A stretch of 20,491 nucleotides of DNA from an uncultured Oscillospiraceae bacterium (lineage in GTDB: Bacteria > Bacillota > Clostridia > Oscillospirales > Oscillospiraceae): assembly GCA_934573945.1 (NCBI GenBank), contig CAKTMQ010000019.1:1-20491 (forward strand), given 5' to 3'. Shown here piece after piece: positions 15,324-20,491 of this stretch (the stretch's first letter is position 1; the number at the start of each line of letters is the position of its first letter). The translations under genes were made by a program, and so were the position numbers. The notes under the pieces were generated by a model. It ran no database searches. It was not told the DNA's origin and saw only the letters and a list, made by a program, of their open reading frames with translations.

Positions 15324-15468
15324 GCACTGCTTTACCGGTAAAGCAGCCAAAGCAAAAAAACAGCGCGCCAAAAGACGCACTGCTGGTAAAGCCGGAGAGA
15401 GCGCAGGAGATAGCCTGATGGGCGCACTGCACCACGGAAGCATTCGCGCAAGCCGTGTACCGTGCCAT
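15304..15468 (-). CDS. Phe-rich leader peptide of the aromatic operon
   Basis: A 54-codon ORF at the start of the operon transcript. It has six Phe codons, all TTT, at residues 27, 33, 37, 38, 40 and 43; five are clustered in FGALFFCFGCF. It contains no Trp and one Tyr. A GGGAGG SD lies about 10 nt before the ATG (15468), and the stop is 38 nt before the terminator stem. There is no similarity to a functional protein that I recognise. By position and codon content it acts as a sensor: slow translation at Phe codons should let the antiterminator form. It is functionally like E. coli pheL but much longer, and it also has six Cys, two of them within the Phe cluster. The in-frame TTG at 15486 is rejected as start because it precedes the SD. 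Confidence 0.75.
   Translation of the reverse strand: MARYTACANASVVQCAHQAISCALSGFTSSASFGALFFCFGCFTGKAVPQGACV
15327..15346. repeat. Perfect 20-bp palindrome in the leader
   Basis: CTGCTTTACCGGTAAAGCAG is its own reverse complement. As RNA it gives an 8-bp stem with a CCGG tetraloop, directly after the Phe codon cluster and just before the antiterminator arm. It may be the pause hairpin that keeps polymerase in step with the ribosome. Confidence 0.55.
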
Positions 15469-15499
15469 CGTAAAGCCACCTCCCAAACAGATTAAGGCA

Positions 15500-15528
15500 A
15501 TTCTATGTCATTTTCCTCCGATAGTCAA
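15500..15528 (-). promoter_or_regulatory. Sigma-A promoter of the aromatic operon
   Basis: On minus, -35 TTGACT (15523-15528) and -10 TAGAAT (15500-15505) with a 17-bp spacer, one mismatch from consensus in each. The predicted start is near 15493, which leaves a ~25-nt leader to the leader-peptide ATG. Confidence 0.8.
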
Positions 15529-15661
15529 GCCCCTGTCCGCTTTTCTTGCAAATGTACAAATACGGTGCGGCTTTTTGCCGCCGGATTGTGGCATCACGAC
15601 GGTGCGGCCGCCGGAGTGTCTGTTTTCCCGCCGCTTCCCCGGCAAAAGCAAAGTCCCGCCG

Positions 15662-15691
15662 TCATAAACCCCGCTCCCGTCCCATATAGAT
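15662..15691 (+). promoter_or_regulatory. Possible sigma-E promoter of spoIIID
   Basis: TCATAAA (15662-15668), a 14-bp spacer and CATATAGA (15683-15690) resemble the mother-cell sigma-E consensus (roughly ATA-type -35, CATACAAT-type -10). In Bacillus spoIIID is under sigma-E. The match is partial. Confidence 0.45.
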
Positions 15692-15721
15692 AGCACAGTA
15701 ACTGCATGGGAGTGGTGCGCT

Positions 15722-15970
15722 ATCAAAGAAAATCTGGAACAGCGAGCCGAGGAGCTGGCTCTTTACCTCATCGAGAACCGGACGACTGTCCGCGCCGCCG
15801 CCAAACAATTCGGCATCAGCAAATCCACCGTCCACAAGGACATCAGTGAACGGCTGCCCCTGTATAACCGCCCGCTCTGGCTTCAGGTCAAGGCGCTGCT
15901 GGAGGAGAACAAGGCGCAGCGCCACATCCGCGGCGGGCTGGCTACCCGCCGCAAATATAAGGGCGCGTAA
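15722..15970 (+). CDS. spoIIID: SpoIIID, sporulation transcriptional regulator, apparent AUC start
   Basis: An 82-residue DNA-binding regulator that acts in the mother cell during sporulation. The match to SpoIIID is clear along its length: ALYLIENRTTVRAAAKQFG, then the helix-turn-helix SKSTVHKDISERLP (33-46), and the family-typical ending RHIRGGLATRRKYKG. The sequence begins KENLEQRAEEL, where homologues start with M-K, but the codon at the Met position (15722) is ATC. GGGAG lies 9 nt upstream (15708-15712), ideal for starting exactly there. No in-frame ATG, GTG or TTG occurs upstream before the promoter region. The ATG at 15706 is in another frame. Either AUC is really used, which would be inefficient, or the start is mutated. 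The rest of the frame is intact, which argues for function. Confidence 0.85.
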   Translation: MKENLEQRAEELALYLIENRTTVRAAAKQFGISKSTVHKDISERLPLYNRPLWLQVKALLEENKAQRHIRGGLATRRKYKGA

Positions 15971-16026
15971 GGCAAGGCGCCGGGACGGCTGCGCGCTCCT
16001 CTCCGGCGGGGCGGCCCATTGCGTGT

Positions 16027-16058
16027 ATAAACCCAGACGGAAAACCGTCTGGGTTTAT
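16027..16058. terminator. Hairpin terminator after spoIIID
   Basis: ATAAACCCAGACGG (16027-16040) and its exact complement (16045-16058) form a 14-bp stem with loop AAAA. T-tracts are short on both strands. It lies between convergent spoIIID and the DUF1846 gene and likely serves both. Confidence 0.7.
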
Positions 16059-16070
16059 CTGCTTATCAAT

Positions 16071-16137
16071 GGCTGTCATTGCGAGCCAGTCCGCGCCGCG
16101 AAGCAAATACCCCTGAGGTGTACTGGCTCGCAATCCG
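16071..16137. repeat. REP-like inverted-repeat element
   Basis: ATTGCGAGCCAGT (16078-16090) and its exact complement (16122-16134) flank a 31-bp GC-rich centre that includes CGCGCCGCGAAGC. The ends read TGTCATTGCGAG...CTCGCAATCC, the look of a widely scattered bacterial intergenic repeat family (GTCATTGCGAG...GCAATCC). It lies just past the DUF1846 stop. Only one copy is in the window, so family membership is from memory. Confidence 0.6.
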
Positions 16138-16143
16138 TTCATT

Positions 16144-17625
16144 TTACTTATGATACAGTCTCTTGATCTCGTATTTCGGCTCGCAGCTGACGTGGATCCC
16201 CAGCCGCTTGTAGAGCTTGATGTCCTCCTCGGAGATGATCACCGAGAAATGGGCGTCGCAGCCCCGCAGGTTCTGCAGCTGTGCCTGCACCATGGCCGCC
16301 AGCGGGTTGGTCAGGCCGGAGATAGCCAGCGCCAGCAGCACCTCGTCGGAGTGGAGGCGGGGGTTGTGGTGCCCCAGATACTCCAGCTTCATCTTGCTGA
16401 TCGGCTCGATAACGGAGGGTGGGATCAGCTCCAGCTTGTGGTCGATGCCCGCCAGCTTCTTCAGCGCATTGAGCAGCAGCGCCGCCGACGCGCCCAGCAG
16501 CGAGGAGGTCTTGCCGGTGACCACCGTGCCGTCCGGCAGGGTCATGGCGCCGGCCACGGTGCCGGAGTCCTCCGCCTTCTTCAGGCTGGCCACCACCGCC
16601 GGGCACTGCTCCGGCGACACACCCGCCTGCTGCATCAGCAGCTCCAGCTTCCGCACCACACACTCGTCACACTTGCCCCGCACCCGATCCACCGCGGCGG
16701 CATAATAGCGCCGCACGATCTCATGGCGGCTGGCGGTCTGGCACACCTCGTCGTCCACAATGGCAAAGCCCGCCATGTTCACGCCCATATCCGTGGGGGA
16801 CTTGTAAGGGGACTCCCCCTGGATCTTCTGGAACATGGCGTTGAGCACCGGGAACACCTCCACGTCCCGGTTGTAGTTCACGGTGGTCACGCCGTAGGCC
16901 TCCAGGTGGAAGGGGTCGATCATATTCACGTCATTCAGGTCGGCGGTAGCCGCCTCATAGGCCAGATTCACCGGGTGCTTCAGCGGCAGGTTCCAGATGG
17001 GGAAGGTCTCATACTTGGCATAGCCCGCCCGGATGCCCCGCTTATGCTCGTGGTAGAGCTGACTCAGGCAAGTGGCCATCTTGCCGCTGCCCGGACCGGG
17101 CGCGGTGACCACCACCACACTGCGGCTGGTCTCGATATACTCGTTGCGCCCCAGACCCTCATCGGACACCACGTGCGCCACATCGGAGGGATAACCGGCA
17201 ATGGGATAGTGCCTGTAGCTCTTCACACCCAGCGTCTCCAGCCGATGGATAAACGCCTCGGCGTTGGGCTGTCCGGCATACCGGGTGATAACCACGCTGC
17301 CCACATAGAAGCCCATGGAGCGGAACACGTCGATCAGCCGCAGCACGTCCTCATCGTAGGAAATGCCCAGATCGCCCCGCATCTTGCTCTTTTCGATGTC
17401 ACCGGCGCAGATGGCCACCACGATCTCCACCTCGTCCCGCATGGTGCCCAGCATCCGGATCTTGCTGTCCGGCTGAAACCCCGGCAGCACCCGGGAGGCG
17501 TGGTGGTCGTCAAACAGCTTGCCGCCGAATTCCAGATACAGCTTGCCGCCGAACTGCGCGCGGCGCTGCCGGATATGCTCCGCCTGCAGCGCCAGGTATT
17601 TTTCATTGTCGAATCCCAGTTTCAT
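16144..17625 (-). CDS. DUF1846 (UPF0371) family protein
   Basis: A 493-residue soluble protein of the DUF1846/UPF0371 family, widespread in Firmicutes; its reaction is not established. Recognisable family segments are KLYLEFGGKLFDDHHASRVL (28-47), MLGTMRDEVEIVVAICAGDIE, TAPGPGSGKMATCLSQLYHE (174-193, a P-loop-like turn with GPGSGK), KHPVNLAYEAATADLNDVNMID, and LLGASAALLLNALK near the C-terminus. Length is normal for the family. ATG at 17625 has GGGAG about 9 nt upstream. It appears monocistronic, with a TATAAT box in its leader region, and ends next to the REP-like repeat. The neighbours give no hint of function. Confidence 0.88.
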   Translation of the reverse strand: MKLGFDNEKYLALQAEHIRQRRAQFGGKLYLEFGGKLFDDHHASRVLPGFQPDSKIRMLGTMRDEVEIVVAICAGDIEKSKMRGDLGISYDEDVLRLIDVFRSMGFYVGSVVITRYAGQPNAEAFIHRLETLGVKSYRHYPIAGYPSDVAHVVSDEGLGRNEYIETSRSVVVVTAPGPGSGKMATCLSQLYHEHKRGIRAGYAKYETFPIWNLPLKHPVNLAYEAATADLNDVNMIDPFHLEAYGVTTVNYNRDVEVFPVLNAMFQKIQGESPYKSPTDMGVNMAGFAIVDDEVCQTASRHEIVRRYYAAAVDRVRGKCDECVVRKLELLMQQAGVSPEQCPAVVASLKKAEDSGTVAGAMTLPDGTVVTGKTSSLLGASAALLLNALKKLAGIDHKLELIPPSVIEPISKMKLEYLGHHNPRLHSDEVLLALAISGLTNPLAAMVQAQLQNLRGCDAHFSVIISEEDIKLYKRLGIHVSCEPKYEIKRLYHK

Positions 17626-17659
17626 CCCAATTTTCTCCCATTATCACAATATGCTGGTC

Positions 17660-17688
17660 ATTATACCCCAACCGCCCCTGTGAAGGAA
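17660..17688 (-). promoter_or_regulatory. Promoter of the DUF1846 gene
   Basis: On minus a consensus -10 TATAAT (17660-17665) with a weak -35 TTCCTT (17683-17688) at 17 bp. The start would be ~27 nt before the ATG. Confidence 0.5.
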
Positions 17689-17757
17689 GCCTTTTCCGCC
17701 AAAAAACGCAGAGAAATGATGTAGAAATATTCCGTTATTTTTTGGCAAAAGCCACCG

Positions 17758-17786
17758 TTGCTTTTTCCTCGCCGCCGCGGTATACT
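17758..17786 (+). promoter_or_regulatory. Sigma-A promoter of the two small plus-strand genes
   Basis: TTGCTT (17758-17763) and TATACT (17781-17786) with a 17-bp spacer. The predicted start near 17793 lies ~30 nt before the first ATG (17823). Confidence 0.65.
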
Positions 17787-17822
17787 GAAAAATATACCCC
17801 TATTTTAAGGAGGCCGTTTTTT

Positions 17823-18023
17823 ATGGATCCCTACCGCTTCCACATCATGTGGCGCCGCGTCAACGAGGACGAGTTCCGGGATTTTTTCCAGACCAACGAC
17901 ATTGCCGAGGCCAAGGACTTCGCCATGCGTCTGGCCTTTGAGGAGACCAACGTGGTCTATGTGCAGGACGTCCGGCGCGGTGAGCCGGTGCGCGATTTCG
18001 ACGCCGATATTTACCGGAATTGA
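17823..18023 (+). CDS. Small protein of unknown function (66 aa)
   Basis: A 66-residue, charged, soluble-looking protein with no signal peptide or membrane segment. It begins MDPYRFHIMWRRVNEDEFRDFF and ends in an acidic RDFDADIYRN. AAGGAGG stands 9 nt before the ATG, a consensus ribosome binding site, and a good promoter lies above it, so expression is likely strong. The in-frame extension to 17742 would include the promoter and is rejected. I recognise no family. It is followed after ~50 nt by another small gene, separated by a terminator-like hairpin that overlaps that gene's ribosome binding site. Confidence 0.75.
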   Translation: MDPYRFHIMWRRVNEDEFRDFFQTNDIAEAKDFAMRLAFEETNVVYVQDVRRGEPVRDFDADIYRN

Positions 18024-18039
18024 CCGGTCATATTTTACG

Positions 18040-18075
18040 CACCTCTGCCCATACTAGCGGCAGAGGTGATTTTTT
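18040..18075 (+). terminator. Terminator hairpin that also sequesters the next gene's SD
   Basis: CACCTCTGCC (18040-18049) and GGCAGAGGTG (18059-18068) form a perfect 10-bp stem with a 9-nt loop. A and then six T follow (18070-18075), ending directly at the next ATG (18076). The only SD for that gene, GAGGTG, is the end of the 3' arm. Formation of the hairpin would both stop most transcripts and hide the SD in those that read through. Confidence 0.75.
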
Positions 18076-18294
18076 ATGGCAAAGTCTCAAAAGCCCTTCT
18101 CCCATGACGCCACACCGGACGTCCACGCCTTTTCAGCGCCGCCGGAAAACGTGAAGGAACTGATCAATATGTACGGCACCTATAATATCCAGCGCACGCT
18201 GGACACCACCAACACCTTTCCCCTGATCGGCCACGGTCTGCCCAGGCAGCTGCGTGACCTGCATCTGGACAAGCACGACCTGGAGCAGCTGTGA
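18076..18294 (+). CDS. Small protein of unknown function (72 aa)
   Basis: A 72-residue soluble protein, MAKSQKPFSHDATPD at the start and RDLHLDKHDLEQL at the end, with a central NMYGTYNIQRTLDTTNTFPLIGHG written here in parts: NMYGTYNIQRT, then LDTTNTFPLIGHG. No family recognised. No Cys, no hydrophobic segment. Codon use matches the chromosome. The SD lies inside a terminator-like hairpin, so expression may depend on read-through with opening of the stem, perhaps by a ribosome or factor. A strong terminator follows 5 nt after the stop. Confidence 0.7.
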   Translation: MAKSQKPFSHDATPDVHAFSAPPENVKELINMYGTYNIQRTLDTTNTFPLIGHGLPRQLRDLHLDKHDLEQL

Positions 18295-18298
18295 CCCC

Positions 18299-18334
18299 GT
18301 GTCCGTTTCCCCTGTGGGAAACGGACACTTTTTT
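18299..18334 (+). terminator. Strong intrinsic terminator
   Basis: GTGTCCGTTTCCC (18299-18311) and GGGAAACGGACAC (18316-18328), a 13-bp perfect stem with loop CTGT, are followed by six T. It ends the small-gene unit. Confidence 0.9.
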
Positions 18335-18350
18335 AGGGTCTATAACGCCC

Positions 18351-18419
18351 CTTTATAGGGTACAAAAGGGGGCTTTATGGGGTGCATTTCTTGACGTTTT
18401 TCCCCCGTTTTGCTATACT
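18351..18419 (+). promoter_or_regulatory. Promoter of the second LysR gene with upstream direct repeats
   Basis: TTGACG (18391-18396) and TATACT (18414-18419) with a 17-bp spacer. Just upstream, CTTTATAGGG (18351-18360) and CTTTATGGGG (18373-18382) match at 9 of 10 bases with a 22-bp offset, about two helical turns, ending 8 bp before the -35. Such spacing would suit a dimeric regulator, possibly the LysR protein itself. Confidence 0.6.
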
Positions 18420-18498
18420 GAAAACCGAAAATGGCATTTACCGCCGCGGCGCCTGCCGCCGGACAGACGCTGCGGCACCGGCAGAAAGGGGCGTTCTT

Positions 18499-19414
18499 AT
18501 GACCTTACAGCAGCTGAAATACGTTTCCATGGTGGAGAAGTGCGGCTCCTTCAGCCGCGCCGCCCAGAAGCTGTACGTCTCCCAACCCAGCATCAGCAAT
18601 CTGGTCAACGCGCTGGAGGAGGAGCTGGGGATCACCATCTTTACCCGCTCCTCCACCGGCATCGCCATCACCAACGAGGGACGGGAGCTGCTGAAGCTCA
18701 GCAACCGTCTGCTGCGGGACGCAGACTACATCAGCGAATATTTTCTCGGCGGCGCCGACCGGCAGAAGCCCACCTTCTTCGTCAGCAGCCAGCACTACGA
18801 TTTCGTAGTCAGCGCCTTTGAGGAGTTTCTGGGACAGATCGACGCGGACGCCTACACGCTGGGGCTGAACCAGACCCAGACCGCCGCCGTGATCGAGGAC
18901 GTGCGGAAGCAGTACAGCGACATTGGGGTCATCTTCCTGTCCGACGTGAACCGCCGCCACATGAGCCGGGTGCTGGAGGACAACAACCTGGCCTTCCACC
19001 CCCTGCTGCGCTCCACCCCCCCACGCTTTCATGTCCATCCGCCATCCCCTCGCCCGACGGCCACAGGTAAAGCCGGAGGAGCTGATGGACTATCCCTGCA
19101 TTGTCTACGAGCAGAACGCCGACTCCCCCGCCTTCTTCTCGGAGGAGATGATACTGCCCAACTTTTATCCGCCCAAGACCGTGTACATCAGCGACCTCTA
19201 CGTCAGCACTGCCCTGATGCGCCACTGCAATGCCTACGACGTGGGCACCGGCGTGATCTCTCCCCGGCTGGCGCAGGAGGTGGCCTGCGTGCCCATCGAC
19301 ACGGAGGACACAGTGGACATCGGGTGGATCGGCATACAGGGGCGGGCCCTGCGCCCCATCGAGGAGACTTTCCTGCACTGCCTGACGGGACAGTTGCAGG
19401 CAGCGCAGGGCTAA
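18499..19414 (+). pseudogene. LysR-family regulator with a frameshift at a poly-C tract
   Basis: From ATG 18499 (AAAGGGG SD at 7 nt) the frame encodes a normal LysR N-terminus: TLQQLKYVSMVEKCGSFSRA, a helix-turn-helix through SQPSISNLV, and the first half of the effector domain up to FHPLLRST. After a run of seven C (19016-19022) the frame turns into low-quality sequence, while the rest of the effector domain (MSIRHPLARRPQVKPEELMDYP to the stop at 19414) continues in another frame. With six C the two parts join as STPHAFMSIRHPL into a 304-residue protein of ordinary LysR length. As given, the regulator is truncated with an unrelated tail. This may be a sequencing error, a recent mutation, or a switchable homopolymer. 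The gene lies upstream of a Cys/Met-metabolism enzyme and may regulate it. Confidence 0.8.
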
Positions 19415-19450
19415 AGCTTTTCCCTATGGGCGGCCATAGTATCCCCGTAT

Positions 19451-19510
19451 TTCCCTTTCTATATCAGATGTGCTATGCTGACAGGCAGAACAGAAGCTGC
19501 CTGTCAGCAT
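19451..19510 (+). promoter_or_regulatory. Promoter overlapped by a 14-bp-arm palindrome
   Basis: TTCCCT (19451-19456) and an extended -10 TGC-TATGCT (19471-19479) have a 17-bp spacer. ATGCTGACAGGCAG (19475-19488) and its exact complement (19497-19510), with an 8-nt centre, begin inside the -10 and run to about +25. The position suits a repressor operator. As RNA from upstream it would be a hairpin followed by GATTTTC, so it might also end the LysR transcript. Confidence 0.5.
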
Positions 19511-19532
19511 GATTTTCAGGGAGGTATTTTTT

Positions 19533-20491
19533 ATGAGCCAGTTGATCATGAAGCATCCGGAATTTGATCCCCAGCAGGTAAAATTCGACACCGCCGAGGT
19601 ACACGCCGGCGAGCCCCGGGATCCCTACGGCGCACTGATCCCGCCCATTTATCAGACGTCCACCTTCTACTTCGACTCCACCGACGATGCCGTCCGCGCC
19701 TGCGACGACTACGCCGAGAGCTTTGCCTACAGCCGCATCACCAATCCCTCTCAGGACTATCTGGAGCAGAAGCTGGCGGCGCTGGAGCACGGCAAGGGCG
19801 CCGTGGCCTATGCCTCCGGCATGGGCGCTGTGTCCGGCGCGCTGTTTGCCGCGCTGCAGTGCGGCGACCACGCCATTTTCACCAAGGCAAAGTACTCCGG
19901 CACCGAGGACGTGACCAACGACTGGCTGCCCCGCTTCGGCATCTCCTACGACACCTTCAACGCCGCCCATCCGGAGGAGCTGGAGCCCCTCATCAAGCCC
20001 AACACCAAGGTCATTTATCTGGAGAGCCCGGCCAATCCCACCATGGTACTGGTGGATCTGCAGGCGGTGGCGGAGATCGCCCACCGTCACGGCGTGAAGG
20101 TCTTTGTGGACAACACCTTTGCCACCCCCTACAACACCAATCCGCTGGATCTGGGCGTAGACGTGGTGATCCACAGCCTGACCAAGTACATCGGCGGACA
20201 CGGCGACCTGCTGGGCGGCGCGGTGATCTCCAACGACGAGCAGTTCCTGCGCCAGTGCCGTCTTGGCACGCTGATGCACTTCGGCTCCGTGATGGCGCCC
20301 TTTACCGCTTTCCTGGTGTGCCGCGGCATCAAGACGCTGGGCGTGCGGATGCGGCAGTACAACGAAAACGCGCTGAAAATCGCCCGGTGGCTGGAGGCGG
20401 ATCCTCGGATCGAAACGGTGCGCTATCCCTTCCTGGAGTCCAATCCCCAGTACGACATTGCCAAAAAGCAGATGCGGGGCGGCGGCGGCAT
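19533..20491 (+). CDS. Cys/Met metabolism PLP-dependent enzyme (partial)
   Basis: The first 319 residues of a trans-sulfuration-type PLP enzyme; the window ends before the C-terminus (full family length is ~400 or more). Seen are FAYSRITNPSQDYLEQKLAA (65-84), the cofactor-phosphate loop ASGMGAV (94-100), the PLP-stacking tyrosine region KAKYSGTED, VDNTFATPY (192-200), and the PLP lysine K218 in HSLTKYIGGHGD. AGGGAGG stands 8 nt before the ATG. The family includes cystathionine gamma-synthase, cystathionine lyases, methionine gamma-lyase and O-acylhomoserine sulfhydrylases. Methionine gamma-lyase normally has Cys in the YGC motif, but here it is YSG, which argues against a textbook lyase of that type. 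Exact activity is left open. Confidence 0.85.
   Translation, partial: MSQLIMKHPEFDPQQVKFDTAEVHAGEPRDPYGALIPPIYQTSTFYFDSTDDAVRACDDYAESFAYSRITNPSQDYLEQKLAALEHGKGAVAYASGMGAVSGALFAALQCGDHAIFTKAKYSGTEDVTNDWLPRFGISYDTFNAAHPEELEPLIKPNTKVIYLESPANPTMVLVDLQAVAEIAHRHGVKVFVDNTFATPYNTNPLDLGVDVVIHSLTKYIGGHGDLLGGAVISNDEQFLRQCRLGTLMHFGSVMAPFTAFLVCRGIKTLGVRMRQYNENALKIARWLEADPRIETVRYPFLESNPQYDIAKKQMRGGGG

Noticed and set aside
15213..15479. 90-residue N-terminal extension of PheA
   Set aside because: It would read through the attenuator terminator and overlap the leader ORF; the chorismate mutase domain begins right at the ATG at 15212, which has its own SD.
16150..17724. 524-residue plus-strand reading frame opposite the DUF1846 gene
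   Set aside because: It is antisense to a well-supported family protein, rich in His, Gln and Leu as expected of a complementary-frame shadow, with no SD or promoter.
1..20491. CRISPR arrays, tRNA or rRNA genes
   Set aside because: No regularly spaced direct repeats and no tRNA-like cloverleaf or rRNA sequence were seen on either strand by eye.

Overview
The window looks like a chromosomal segment of a GC-rich, endospore-lineage Clostridia bacterium, most likely a gut Oscillospiraceae/Ruminococcaceae-type organism. The reasons are a recognisable spoIIID gene, a DUF1846 protein, strong Shine-Dalgarno (SD) sites, sigma-A promoters with 17-bp spacers, and heavy G/C use at third codon positions. 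I cannot name genus or species. The first ~2.44 kb differs: it is visibly AT-richer, begins with a sequence that reads like a MobQ/RSF1010-type transfer origin, and carries a small membrane protein, an intact AAA/DUF4143 ATPase and the 3' remnant of a second DUF4143 ATPase. It is best read as the edge of a mobilisable element or an insertion hot spot, joined abruptly to the host chromosome near position 2440.

Layout. 1-2440: mobile or accessory edge, genes on minus. 2446-5083: a minus-strand MoxR-type AAA ATPase and VWA protein pair with its own promoter. 5431-7929: divergent brnQ (branched-chain amino acid carrier, minus) and a LysR regulator (plus), with two copies of the palindrome ACAAG-N3-CTTGT between them. 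8036-15528: one minus-strand operon, transcribed from a strong promoter at ~15.5 kb, in the order leader peptide - pheA - aroB - aroC - aroE/aroK fusion - aroQ - aroA - DAHP synthase. It holds all seven shikimate-pathway activities plus the phenylalanine branch, and most genes are coupled by 4-nt stop/start overlaps. 15662-15970: spoIIID on plus, with an apparent AUC start. 16027-16134: a hairpin and a REP-like inverted repeat. 16144-17625: DUF1846 protein (minus). 17758-18334: two small plus-strand genes of unknown function. 18351-19414: a LysR regulator split by a frameshift at a 7-C tract. 19451-end: a Cys/Met-metabolism PLP enzyme cut off by the window end.

The most interesting system is the leader of the aromatic operon. 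A 54-codon leader ORF has six Phe codons, five of them within eleven codons, and ends just before an intrinsic terminator. A segment near its stop codon (CTCAGGGAGCC) mimics the 3' arm of that terminator and can pair with the 5' arm. This is the full architecture of classical ribosome-mediated attenuation by phenylalanine, here apparently governing the whole path from PEP and erythrose-4-phosphate to prephenate and phenylpyruvate in a Firmicute, where T-box or protein control is more usual.

Other points of note are the non-canonical spoIIID start, an intrinsic terminator whose 3' arm contains the ribosome binding site of the next small gene, the poly-C frameshift in the second LysR gene, and the oriT-like sequence at the left edge.
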